Below, in pieces: positions 51,951 through 59,129 of a stretch of 59,129 nucleotides of DNA. The notes under the pieces were generated by a model. It saw only the letters and a program-made list of their open reading frames with translations. It was not told the origin of the DNA and searched no databases. Each line of letters starts with the position of its first letter. Within the stretch, counting starts at the first letter, position 1. The stretch comes from F1-120-MAGs118 sp013360535. Its GTDB lineage: Bacteria > Planctomycetota > UBA1135 > GCA-002686595. The position numbers were made by a program, and so were the translations under genes. Where the stretch lies: NCBI GenBank assembly GCA_026647215.1, contig JAPKHC010000040.1, positions 1-59,129 of the forward strand, read 5' to 3'.

Positions 51951-53387
51951 ATGTCTCGAACGGCCAGCTCCAACGCCGCGGACGTCCTGCACGGCATCGA
52001 GTGGCTCGAGGAGTGGCTCGCGGCCGACACCAAGGCCGCCTTGCTCCGCGCGATCGCCAAGCGCGCCCACCACGCCGTCGGCGGGGCGCGCGCTTGTGTG
52101 CTGCTCGCGAGCGGCGCCGATGTCGAGCGTGGCCTCGCGCTCGAGAGCGGCGTCGGTGGCCTGACGCCGCAGGACATCGCGGCGACGCTGCCGCTCCTGC
52201 AGGAAGCCGTCACCTCGGGTCGAGAGGCCGAGCGCACCTGCCCGCCGCTCGCGCTGTGCGCGCCGTGGTCAGCCCGCGACGGCGCCGTCGGCGCCCTGTA
52301 CGTCGACACGCCCCACAACGGCCAGTTCACGGACCTCCAGCGCGCGGCCCTGCACACGCTCTCGGCCTTCGCGGGCCTCGCCCTGCGCCTGCACCGTCGC
52401 TTCGGCGCGCGCGCGCCTTCCGCGGCCGAACGCGGCGCGGCGCTCGATGCCGAGCTCCACGAACTCCGCCGCCTCGCGCGCCGCCTGGGCGAGCCGACGC
52501 TCGCCGGCCTCGTCGGCGAGTCCGCTCCGATGCGCGCGACCCGGCGCCAGATCGAGCGCGCCGCCAGCTCGGGGCGTCCGGCGCTGATCGTCGCCCCGCG
52601 TGGCAGCGGCCGCCGCGCCGCCGCCCGCGCCCTTCACCAGTCGAGCGCCCGCGCCCACCGCCCGTTCGTCGCCACCACGGCCCACGACGGGGTCGGTGGC
52701 GTGACGCTGGGCGAGCTCGTCGGCAGCGCGCAGGCCCCCGGGCTGCTCGAGCAGGCCCACGGGGGCACGCTCTATGTCGACGAGATCGGTTCGCTGCCCG
52801 CCGAAGCGCAGGCGACGCTGCTCGCGGTGCTCACCGACCGCACGCTCGTGCGCGCGGAAGCCACGCTCGCCGTCGACATCACGCTCGTCGGCGCCTCGGC
52901 CTCCGATCTGGAGCAGGAGGCGCTCGTCGGCAGTTTCGAGCGGCGCCTGCACGCCCTGATGGAAGGCCAGCGGGTCCTGCTCGCGCCCCTGTCCTCGCGT
53001 CGCGACGACATTCCGGCGCTGGTCGAGCACTTCCTGCGCCGCCGCGCCGCGCTCGGCGAACCGCTCCGCACGGCGAGCCCCGAGGTGGTCGCCACCCTGG
53101 CGCGCCGCGCCTGGCCGGGGCATGTCAGCGAGCTCTTCGAGGAGCTCGCGCACCTGTGCGCCGCCAGCGCCGGCAACCTCGTCGACGCGTCGCTCGTCCG
53201 GCCGCCGGGCGCCAACTCGGTCAGCGCGCCCTCGACCCTCGCCGTCAAGCCGCTCGAGACGCTCGAGCGCGAGGCGATCCTGCAGGCCCTCGAGGTGACC
53301 GGCAACGACAAGCGCAAGGCGGCCGAGCTGCTGGGCATCTCCCGCGCAAAGGTCTACCAAAGGTTGAAGGTCTGGGGTCTGATCTAG
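51951..53387 (+). CDS. GAF-AAA+-Fis transcriptional regulator lacking the sigma-54 GAFTGA loop
   Basis: 478 residues from ATG 51951 (GTG at 51930 is a possible earlier start). Residues ~15-160 look like a GAF sensor (VGALYVDTPHNGQFTDLQRA). Residues ~190-415 align with the NtrC-type AAA+ domain: LVGESAPMRATRRQIERAAS, degenerate Walker A APRGSGRRAAARAL (no GxxGxGK lysine), Walker B GGTLYVDEIGSLP and RRDDIPALVEHFLRRRAAL. Where sigma-54 activators have GAFTGA, this chain reads ELVGSAQAPGLLEQAHGG. A Fis-type helix-turn-helix closes the protein (AILQALEVTGNDKRKAAELL). It probably binds DNA without activating sigma-54. Confidence 0.85.
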   Translation: MSRTASSNAADVLHGIEWLEEWLAADTKAALLRAIAKRAHHAVGGARACVLLASGADVERGLALESGVGGLTPQDIAATLPLLQEAVTSGREAERTCPPLALCAPWSARDGAVGALYVDTPHNGQFTDLQRAALHTLSAFAGLALRLHRRFGARAPSAAERGAALDAELHELRRLARRLGEPTLAGLVGESAPMRATRRQIERAASSGRPALIVAPRGSGRRAAARALHQSSARAHRPFVATTAHDGVGGVTLGELVGSAQAPGLLEQAHGGTLYVDEIGSLPAEAQATLLAVLTDRTLVRAEATLAVDITLVGASASDLEQEALVGSFERRLHALMEGQRVLLAPLSSRRDDIPALVEHFLRRRAALGEPLRTASPEVVATLARRAWPGHVSELFEELAHLCAASAGNLVDASLVRPPGANSVSAPSTLAVKPLETLEREAILQALEVTGNDKRKAAELLGISRAKVYQRLKVWGLI

Positions 53388-53484
53388 TCGCCGGCGTGCC
53401 CGGTGACCGCGCTCCACAAGCCGCTGGCCGGCGATCCAGTTCAGGAATTGGATCCGGCCGGCCGAAACAGCCTCGATCCGCCCC

Positions 53485-54078
53485 ATGCGCCTTGCCCTTT
53501 CGTGCCTCGCGAGACCCGTCCGAAGCTCACGGCGCGGCGCCTCGCTGCTCACGATCCTGCTGCTCCTGTGCGGCATCGCGCTGGTGGCCGCGCTCGCGAT
53601 CCCGGCCTACTTCCACTCCGACGGGGTGACCCTCGACGCGGCGGCCAAGGTGCTCGCCCGCGACCTGCGCTCGCTCCAGAACCGCGCGGCGCTCCAGAAG
53701 GGCACGCTGCGCATGGTGTTCGACGCCGATGGCTGGCGAGCGCTCGACGCCGACGGCAAGCCGGTGACCGCCATCGGTGAAGCGACGCCGATCGTGCGCC
53801 GCTTCTCCAGCGACGGCGTGTTCGAGGGCGTCACGATCGACTCGGTCCGCATGGGCGACGCCAAGTCGCCGACGGGCAGCGAGCTCGTCGTCGACTCGCG
53901 CGGCCTCACCCGCCACGGCGGGGTGATGACGATGCGCTTCCGCGAGGACTGGGTGAACGTCGAGATCGAGCGCGGCGGCGGCAGCCTCCTGCTCTCCGGC
54001 CCCGGCCGCGACATCGTCGGCGACGAAGGGCGCGTGCTGTACTCGCCGCCCCCGCAGGATCGCCCGGCCGACCAGTGA
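53485..54078 (+). CDS. GspH-like pseudopilin
   Basis: 197 residues. RRGASLLTILLLLCGIALVA is a prepilin-like N-terminus: a charged stretch, a Gly cleavage point and a hydrophobic helix, but position +5 is Thr instead of the usual Glu. The mature part (VLARDLRSLQNRAALQKGTL, VVDSRGLTRHGGVMTMRF) resembles GspH/FimT. Neighbouring secretion genes are absent. It lies 97 nt after the AAA+ regulator. Confidence 0.72.
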   Translation: MRLALSCLARPVRSSRRGASLLTILLLLCGIALVAALAIPAYFHSDGVTLDAAAKVLARDLRSLQNRAALQKGTLRMVFDADGWRALDADGKPVTAIGEATPIVRRFSSDGVFEGVTIDSVRMGDAKSPTGSELVVDSRGLTRHGGVMTMRFREDWVNVEIERGGGSLLLSGPGRDIVGDEGRVLYSPPPQDRPADQ

Positions 54079-54094
54079 CGGGCGACGCGCCCGC

Positions 54095-54319
54095 TCAGTA
54101 GCGCGGCACGCTCGCGTCGACCTGCTCGCTCCAGCCGAGGATGCCGCCGGTCATCGAGTGCACGTTCGTGAAGCCGTGCCCGATGAAGTAGGCCGCGACG
54201 TCGAGCGAGCGCATGCCGCTGCGGCACATGAACACGATGCGCCGGTCCTTGGGCAGGCTCATGTACTTGCCGGGATTCTGGAAGTCGAGCGGGGCCATCC
54301 GACCGAGCCCCCACTCCAC
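54095..54319 (-). pseudogene. 5'-truncated rhodanese-domain protein
   Basis: 74 residues from a GTG at 54319. The catalytic half of a rhodanese is intact (RIVFMCRSGMRSLDVAAYFI, active-site Cys in CRSGMRS, then GHGFTNVHSMTGGILGWSEQ). The N-terminal half with its DVR strand is missing. Similarity fades upstream of MAPLDFQNPGKY, and an in-frame TGA lies at 54332-54334. The break sits at the edge of the restriction-modification island, which suggests truncation on insertion. It may still be expressed as a short protein. Confidence 0.65.
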
Positions 54320-54944
54320 GCACCCGCCCGCTCACGCGAACAGCTCGAATTCACCTGAGCCACCGCCCCCATGCGCCACCGCCCCAGCCCGCCCACCCAG
54401 GCCCGAGCGGCCTCCGGAAGGCCACTTGACACACGCGCCCGCCACGGCGAACCACCACCTCGCGGTCGCTGGTGGCTGCCTCCGGCGAAAGTCATCCGTT
54501 TGGAGTTCCATTCCCCAGTTGGAGCGGCTCGAGCACCTCCGCCACTGTGAGTCGCGTACACGCACGGCGATCCAGCGCCTCGCGCTGCCGCTGGACGGCT
54601 CGGGCATCGGCGGCCTCGATCGAGATCCTCCTGCATCGCGCCGAGGCGCCCTTGCGATTCGTTGCTCGGCAGCGCACCGCGGCTCGTCCCATCCGTGCAC
54701 CCGTCAGCTCCCCACCGCGGCGCACTCGGAGCGCCCGCCTCCTCGCACGGCCCGTGAAGTCGCGCTCCGCTCCATCGGCCGTGCGCTCGGCCTGAACTCG
54801 GCGAGCTGGGGGGCCGCTGCGATGAGTACAGCAACTCCGCACGAAGGCGCTTAGCCGCCCCGATTGCCTCCAGCTAGACTGCGACTCCGCCAGCGCGATA
54901 CTCGCGCGTTCGCGCAAGCACGTCACCCTCGCAGCGCTCGCCCC
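54320..54944. other. 625-nt non-coding junction upstream of hsdM
   Basis: No frame on either strand resembles a known protein here. It joins the broken rhodanese to the type I restriction-modification genes and is the likely left edge of the island. I see no direct repeat or att-like core pairing with the tRNA at 36.6 kb. The hsdM promoter should lie here but is not recognisable. Confidence 0.5.
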
Positions 54945-56555
54945 ATGGCCCGAATGAAGTCCGACAAAGCGTCCTCGAGCACAGCCACAATTGGCTTCGA
55001 GGCCAAGCTCTGGCTCACCGCCGACAAGTTGCGCAACAACATGGACGCGGCGGAGTACAAGCACGTCGTCCTCGGGCTCATCTTCCTCAAGTACATCTCC
55101 GACACCTTCGAGGAACACCGCGCCAAGCTCCTCGCTGGCGCGAAATCCAAAGTTGGCGACTACGCCGGGGCCAACCCGGAGGACCCCGACGAGTACCGAG
55201 CCGAGAACGTCTTCTGGGTGCCCGCCGTCGCTCGCTGGTCTCACCTCCAGGCCAGCGCCAAGCAGTCCACTATCGGCAAGCTCGTGGACGACGCCATGGT
55301 CGCCATCGAGCGCGACAACCCGTGCCTCAAGGGCGTCCTCCCCAAGGACTACGCCCGCCCCGGCCTCGACAAACAGCGCCTGGGCGAGCTCATCGACCTC
55401 ATCGCCACGATCGAGCTCACCGCCGCCAGCGAGGGCCCGAACCAGAGCGGCGTGACCCACCGCTCCGTCGATCTGCTCGGCCGCGTCTACGAGTACTTCC
55501 TCACCCGCTTCGCCAGCGCCGAGGGCAAGAACGGCGGCCAGTTCTACACACCGTCCTGCGTCGTGCGCTGCCTCGTCGAGATGCTCGCGCCCTACAAGGG
55601 CCGCATCTACGACCCCGCCTGCGGCTCCGGCGGCATGTTCGTGCAGTCGGAGAAGTTCGTCGAATCCCACGGCGGCAAGCTCGGCGACATCAGCATCTAC
55701 GGCCAGGAGAGCAACGCCACCACGCGCCGCCTGGCCGTGATGAACCTCGCCCTGCGCGGCATCGAGGCCGACTTCGGCCCCGAGCACGCCGACACCTTCC
55801 GCCGCGACCTCCATCCCGACCTGCGCGCCGACTACGTCCTCGCCAACCCGCCCTTCAACGACTCCGACTGGTTCCGCAAGGACGACGACGTGCGCTGGCA
55901 GTTCGGCGTCCCGCCCAAGGGCAACGCCAACTTCGCCTGGGTGCAGCACTTCATCCACCACCTCGCACCCTCGGGACTCGCAGGCTTCGTGCTCGCCAAC
56001 GGCAGCATGTCCTCCAACCAGTCCGGCGAAGGCGACATCCGCCGCGCCCTGATCGAGGCCGACCTCGTGGACTGCATGGTCGCCCTGCCCGGCCAGCTCT
56101 TCTACAGCACGCAGATTCCGGTCTGCCTCTGGTTCCTCGCGAAGAACAAGAACGCCGACGCCAAACGCGGCTTCCGCGACCGCCGCAAACAGACCCTGTT
56201 CATCGACGCTCGCAAGCTCGGCGTCCTCATCGACCGCGTCCACCGCGAACTCACCGACGCCGACCTCCAGAAAATCACCGCCACGTACCACAACTGGCGG
56301 GAAGCCAAAGGCGCGGGCCAGTACGCGGACATCCCCGGCTTCTGCAAGTCCGCCACCACCGCCGAGATTGCGGCGCACGGCTACGTCCTCACGCCCGGGC
56401 GCTACGTCGGCGCCGAGGAAGTCGAAGACGACGGCGAGCCCTTCGAGGAGAAGATGCCGCGACTGGTCGCCGAGCTGAACGCCCAGTTCGCGGAGTCGGC
56501 CAGACTCGAAGCCGCCATTCGCGCCAACCTGAAGGGCCTGGGCTATGCCCCCTGA
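54945..56555 (+). CDS. hsdM: Type I restriction-modification DNA methyltransferase subunit
   Basis: 536 residues from ATG 54945 (second ATG 54954). ATIGFEAKLWLTADKLRNNM and YKHVVLGLIFLKYISDTFEE are the N-terminal HsdM helices; GGQFYTPSCVVRCLVEMLAP and IYDPACGSGGMFVQSEKFVE (motif I) with LANPPFNDSDW (motif IV) form the N6-adenine methylase core. The C-terminus (MPRLVAELNAQFAESARLEA) is the helical tail that contacts HsdS. The last 11 nt overlap the DUF1016 gene. The specificity subunit follows at 57802; hsdR is not in the window. Confidence 0.95.
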   Translation: MARMKSDKASSSTATIGFEAKLWLTADKLRNNMDAAEYKHVVLGLIFLKYISDTFEEHRAKLLAGAKSKVGDYAGANPEDPDEYRAENVFWVPAVARWSHLQASAKQSTIGKLVDDAMVAIERDNPCLKGVLPKDYARPGLDKQRLGELIDLIATIELTAASEGPNQSGVTHRSVDLLGRVYEYFLTRFASAEGKNGGQFYTPSCVVRCLVEMLAPYKGRIYDPACGSGGMFVQSEKFVESHGGKLGDISIYGQESNATTRRLAVMNLALRGIEADFGPEHADTFRRDLHPDLRADYVLANPPFNDSDWFRKDDDVRWQFGVPPKGNANFAWVQHFIHHLAPSGLAGFVLANGSMSSNQSGEGDIRRALIEADLVDCMVALPGQLFYSTQIPVCLWFLAKNKNADAKRGFRDRRKQTLFIDARKLGVLIDRVHRELTDADLQKITATYHNWREAKGAGQYADIPGFCKSATTAEIAAHGYVLTPGRYVGAEEVEDDGEPFEEKMPRLVAELNAQFAESARLEAAIRANLKGLGYAP

Positions 56556-57693
56556 GAAGAAGCGCGCGACGCGCAAGCTCTCGGCCGAACGCGGTTCACG
56601 GGGCCGGACTCGTGAAGGCGCACGTTTCGCAGCTGCCCCATCGAAGTCCGGCTTGCCCGCCGGCTACGCGCGCACGCTGCAGGACATCAAGGCGCACCTG
56701 CGCAGCGCCCGCGTCCGGGCCGTGCTCGCGGCCAATCCCGTCGTCATCGAAGCCTACTGGCGCACGGGCAAGCTCATCCTCCAGCGCCAGCGCGACGCCG
56801 CGTGGGGCGCGAAGGTCATCGACCGACTGGCGGCGGACTTGCGCCAGGAGTTCCCGGACATGGGCGGGCTTTCCGCGCGGAACCTGCTCTCGATGAGTCT
56901 GTTCGCCGCCGCCTATCCCAAGGGCCCAATTGCGAAACAACCTGTTTCGCAATTGCCCTGGGGGCACGTCGTCCGCCTGCTCCAGATGGTCAAGGACCCC
57001 GCCGCCCGCGAGCTCTACATCCGCGAAGCCATCGCCCACGGCTGGAGCCGCAGCATCCTGGAGACCCAGATCCAAGGCCAGCTCCACCTCCGCGCCGGAA
57101 AGGCCCTCCACAACTTCGCCCGCACCATGCCACCGGCGGAGTCGGACATGGCCGCGCAGCTCTTCAAGGACCCTTACCTCTTCGACTTCCTCGGGACCGC
57201 CGACCCGCGCCGCGAGGCCGAGGTGGAGCAGGCGCTCCTGGATCACGTCCAGCGCTTCCTGCTGGAGCTGGGCTCAGGCTTCGCCTTCGTCGGCCGACGC
57301 GTGCACCTCGAAGTCGGGGGCGATGACTTCTACCTCGACCTCCTCTTCTACCACCTGCGCCTGCGCCGCTACGTCGTCATCGAGCTCAAGGCCCGCGCCT
57401 TCGAGCCGGGCGATGTGGGCCAGCTCAATCTCTACCGCGCCGCCGTGGATGACCTCCTGCGCCACGCCGACGACCAGCCCACCATCGGCCTCCTGCTCTG
57501 CCGGGGGAAAAACAAACTCGTCGTCGAGTACGCCCTCAGCGGCCTGGACAAGTCCATCGCGGTCGCGGATTGGAAGAAACGAATCACCGAGACCCTGCCC
57601 GCCGAGTTCCAGGGCAGCCTGCCGACCATCGCCGAGATCGAGGCGGAACTGGCAGGAAAGCTCGACGCAGCCGCGAAGAAGGGAAAACCGTGA
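56545..57693 (+). CDS. DUF1016 (YhcG-type) PD-(D/E)XK nuclease
   Basis: 382 residues, starting inside the last codons of hsdM. The N-terminal DUF1016_N domain (YARTLQDIKAHLRSARVRAV, AYWRTGKLI, GLSARNLLSMSLFAAAY, QLPWGHVVRLLQMVKDPAAR) is followed by the nuclease core: VGGDDFYLDLLFYHLRLRRY and VVIELKARAFEPGDVGQLNL give the D...ExK catalytic set. Such proteins commonly sit between hsdM and hsdS, and a role in DNA processing or defence is inferred. It ends with GTGA overlapping a remnant hsdM tail. Confidence 0.9.
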   Translation: MPPEKKRATRKLSAERGSRGRTREGARFAAAPSKSGLPAGYARTLQDIKAHLRSARVRAVLAANPVVIEAYWRTGKLILQRQRDAAWGAKVIDRLAADLRQEFPDMGGLSARNLLSMSLFAAAYPKGPIAKQPVSQLPWGHVVRLLQMVKDPAARELYIREAIAHGWSRSILETQIQGQLHLRAGKALHNFARTMPPAESDMAAQLFKDPYLFDFLGTADPRREAEVEQALLDHVQRFLLELGSGFAFVGRRVHLEVGGDDFYLDLLFYHLRLRRYVVIELKARAFEPGDVGQLNLYRAAVDDLLRHADDQPTIGLLLCRGKNKLVVEYALSGLDKSIAVADWKKRITETLPAEFQGSLPTIAEIEAELAGKLDAAAKKGKP

Positions 57694-57812
57694 CGCGCCG
57701 CGAGGAAACCACGCCGCGCCTCGTCGCCGAACTGCGCGCGCAGTTCGCCGAGTCCGCGAAATTGGAGCAGGCCATCAAGGTCATGAGGAGGGGGCTGGGT
57801 TATGGAGGGTGA
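57690..57812 (+). CDS. Remnant/duplicated HsdM C-terminal tail
   Basis: 40 residues from GTG 57690, which overlaps the DUF1016 TGA (GTGA). PRLVAELRAQFAESAKLEQA and GLGY match the HsdM tail at 22 of 30 aligned positions. The stop region has the same ATG-N6-TGA overlap with the next gene (hsdS ATG 57802) that hsdM has with DUF1016. It may keep hsdS translation coupled, or be the leftover of the ancestral hsdM-hsdS junction after a cassette inserted. No independent function is claimed. Confidence 0.7.
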   Translation: MTRREETTPRLVAELRAQFAESAKLEQAIKVMRRGLGYGG

Positions 57813-59115
57813 GACGATTACCCAATGCACGGTTGGCGACGTCGCAGCCCCCAGCCGAAACGCGCTGGTCGGTGGGCCGTTCGGTTCCGATTTGGCTTCA
57901 AAAGACTATGTGCCCAATGGAGTTCCCGTCATCCGTGGAACAAACATGGGGCATGGTCGTTGGGTTGATGGCGAGTTCGCCTTCGTCACTCCTAAAAAGG
58001 CCGAATCTCTTTCCTCGAACTGCGCGAAGCCCGGCGACATCATCTTCACACAACGGGGCACACTTGGACAGGTCGCGTTGGTTCCAGAGGGGGGCGCGGA
58101 CAGATACCTGATTTCTCAGAGCCAGATGAAGCTCACAGTCGATGCCGAGAAGGCAGACGCCTTGTTTCTCTACTACGTCTTCACAAGCGCCGAGCAGCAG
58201 GATTACATCCGCCAGAACGCGATTCAGACCGGCGTCCCGCACACGAACCTCGGCATTCTTCGCAACACTCCACTCAAGCTCCCACGCCTCGCCGAGCAAA
58301 AAGCCATCGCGGCGGTGCTCGGGGCGCTGGATGACAAGATCGAGTTGAACGGGCGCATGAACGCGACGCTGGAGGCGATGGCGCGAGCGCTGTTCCAAAG
58401 CTGGTTCGTGGACTTCGACCCCGTCCGCGCCAAACTCGACGGCCGCCCCCCCGCCGCCCTCGCCCCCGCCACCGCCGCCCTCTTCCCCGAGCACTTGGAG
58501 GAAACGGCACTCGGCCACACGCCGAAAGACTGGGAAGTGCGCAGCCTCGACAAGACCGCGCACTACCTGAACGGCCTCGCTCTCCAGAAGTATCCGCCCG
58601 GCGACGGCCCCACGCTCCCGGTCATCAAGATTGCCCAACTCCGCAAGGGCGACTCCATAGGAGCCGACCGCTGCAATGCCGACCTACCGCCGAACTACAT
58701 CGTCCAGGACGGCGATGTGCTTTTCTCATGGTCCGGCAGCCTCGAAGTCGAACTCTGGTGCGGTGGTTGCGGTGCGCTTAACCAGCACCTCTTCAAAGTC
58801 ACGTCGCCCGAGTTCCCGAAGTGGTTCTACTACCTCTGGACGCTTTACCACCTCGACGAGTTCCGCCTCATCGCCGCCGACAAAGCCACTACGATGGGCC
58901 ACATTCAGCGCGGTCACCTCACCGCCGCCAAAGTCCTCATCCCGCCGCGCCCGCTGCTCGACGCCATGACCCACACCATGTCGCCCCTCATCGATCAACT
59001 CATCGCAAACCGAATCCAATCCCGTACCCTCGCCACCCTACGCGACACGCTGCTGCCGAAGCTGCTGTGCGGGGAGTTGAGCGTGGCAGAAAGAGGGAAT
59101 GGGGTTCCAGCATGA
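57802..59115 (+). CDS. hsdS: Type I restriction-modification specificity subunit
   Basis: 437 residues with two target-recognition domains: GDVAAPSRNALVGGPFGSDL ... IIFTQRGTLGQVALVPEGG, and a second from WEVRSLDKTAHYLNG ... VLFSWSGSLEVELWCGG. Conserved spacer helices carry LPRLAEQKAIAAVLGALDDK and IPPRPLLDAMTHTMSPLIDQ. The first domain is visibly AT-richer than the island average, as expected when such domains are swapped by recombination. The subunit decides the recognition sequence of the HsdM/HsdR complex. Confidence 0.94.
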   Translation: MEGETITQCTVGDVAAPSRNALVGGPFGSDLASKDYVPNGVPVIRGTNMGHGRWVDGEFAFVTPKKAESLSSNCAKPGDIIFTQRGTLGQVALVPEGGADRYLISQSQMKLTVDAEKADALFLYYVFTSAEQQDYIRQNAIQTGVPHTNLGILRNTPLKLPRLAEQKAIAAVLGALDDKIELNGRMNATLEAMARALFQSWFVDFDPVRAKLDGRPPAALAPATAALFPEHLEETALGHTPKDWEVRSLDKTAHYLNGLALQKYPPGDGPTLPVIKIAQLRKGDSIGADRCNADLPPNYIVQDGDVLFSWSGSLEVELWCGGCGALNQHLFKVTSPEFPKWFYYLWTLYHLDEFRLIAADKATTMGHIQRGHLTAAKVLIPPRPLLDAMTHTMSPLIDQLIANRIQSRTLATLRDTLLPKLLCGELSVAERGNGVPA

Positions 59116-59129
59116 GACATCTGCGCAAT
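59112..59129 (+). CDS. Possible start of the next island gene (partial)
   Basis: ATG at 59112 overlaps the hsdS stop (ATGA) and opens a frame MRHLR that runs off the edge. The overlap style matches the rest of the island, so a coupled gene (possibly hsdR or an accessory) is plausible, but six codons cannot identify it. Confidence 0.3.

Noticed and set aside
54332..54700. In-frame TGA upstream of the rhodanese, open further upstream, as a second selenocysteine candidate
   Set aside because: The sequence before the TGA does not resemble a rhodanese N-terminus, and the nearby hairpin is weak; a truncated gene at an island edge explains it better. It also shows how easily SECIS-like stems arise in this GC range.
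1..59129. CRISPR arrays, rRNA genes and insertion sequences
   Set aside because: No regularly spaced repeats, no rRNA core sequences, and no transposase motifs or terminal repeats were seen.

Overview
The window is high-GC DNA most consistent with a planctomycete (Planctomycetota), probably from the lineage whose secreted proteins share a C-terminal module ending near a WFRDP motif. The inference rests on families typical of that phylum: DUF1080 3-keto-disaccharide hydrolase domains, a PSD1/DUF1549/DUF1553 cytochrome next to a DUF1501 protein, multi-haem lipoproteins with a PA14 domain, sorbosone-dehydrogenase-like propellers and Sel1-repeat lipoproteins. I ran no database search; every family call comes from reading motifs.

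Regions. 1-11 kb: the tail of a Gfo/Idh/MocA-type oxidoreductase, a secreted paralogous protein, and a five-gene minus-strand operon (five-haem PA14 lipoprotein, propeller, CAP protein, mono-haem cytochrome c, propeller fused to two DUF1080 domains) that looks like an extracytoplasmic sugar-oxidation/3-keto-glycoside pathway wired to cytochromes. 10.8-11.0 kb: a small membrane-protein frame interrupted by one in-frame TGA with a SECIS-like hairpin, a candidate selenoprotein. 11-38 kb: mostly monocistronic housekeeping or secreted genes: carboxypeptidase-regulatory-fold protein, DUF1080 protein, orphan beta-class DNA methyltransferase, glutamine synthetase with a perfect 20-bp terminator, toroid/discoidin protein, PHP hydrolase, formylglycine-generating enzyme, Tat epimerase, DUF4430-BtuF fusion, alpha/beta hydrolase, cysteine synthase, HutD, Sel1 lipoprotein, two more paralogous secreted proteins, small cytoplasmic proteins, a tRNA-Arg(CCT), and a frameshifted double-SGNH esterase.

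38.4-45 kb: a compact copper-homeostasis cluster: CopZ-like chaperone, CopA ATPase, a CorE-like ECF sigma factor carrying a CxC motif and a cysteine-rich tail, a triple CPxxGK secreted protein, a TolC-family lipoprotein and a Tat-exported multicopper oxidase. The two plus-strand transcription units share the promoter-like pattern CGTAAGG-N15-CGTC, suggesting that the metal-sensing sigma factor drives its own regulon. This and the candidate selenoprotein are the most interesting finds.

45-54 kb: ROK kinase, a DUF1501 + PSD1 pair, MntP with a palindromic leader, an AAA+ regulator lacking the sigma-54 GAFTGA loop, and a pseudopilin. 54.1-59.1 kb: a 5'-truncated rhodanese abuts a non-coding junction and a type I restriction-modification island (hsdM, a DUF1016 nuclease, a duplicated hsdM tail, hsdS; hsdR not in the window). 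The hsdS section is visibly less GC-rich, in line with horizontal acquisition.
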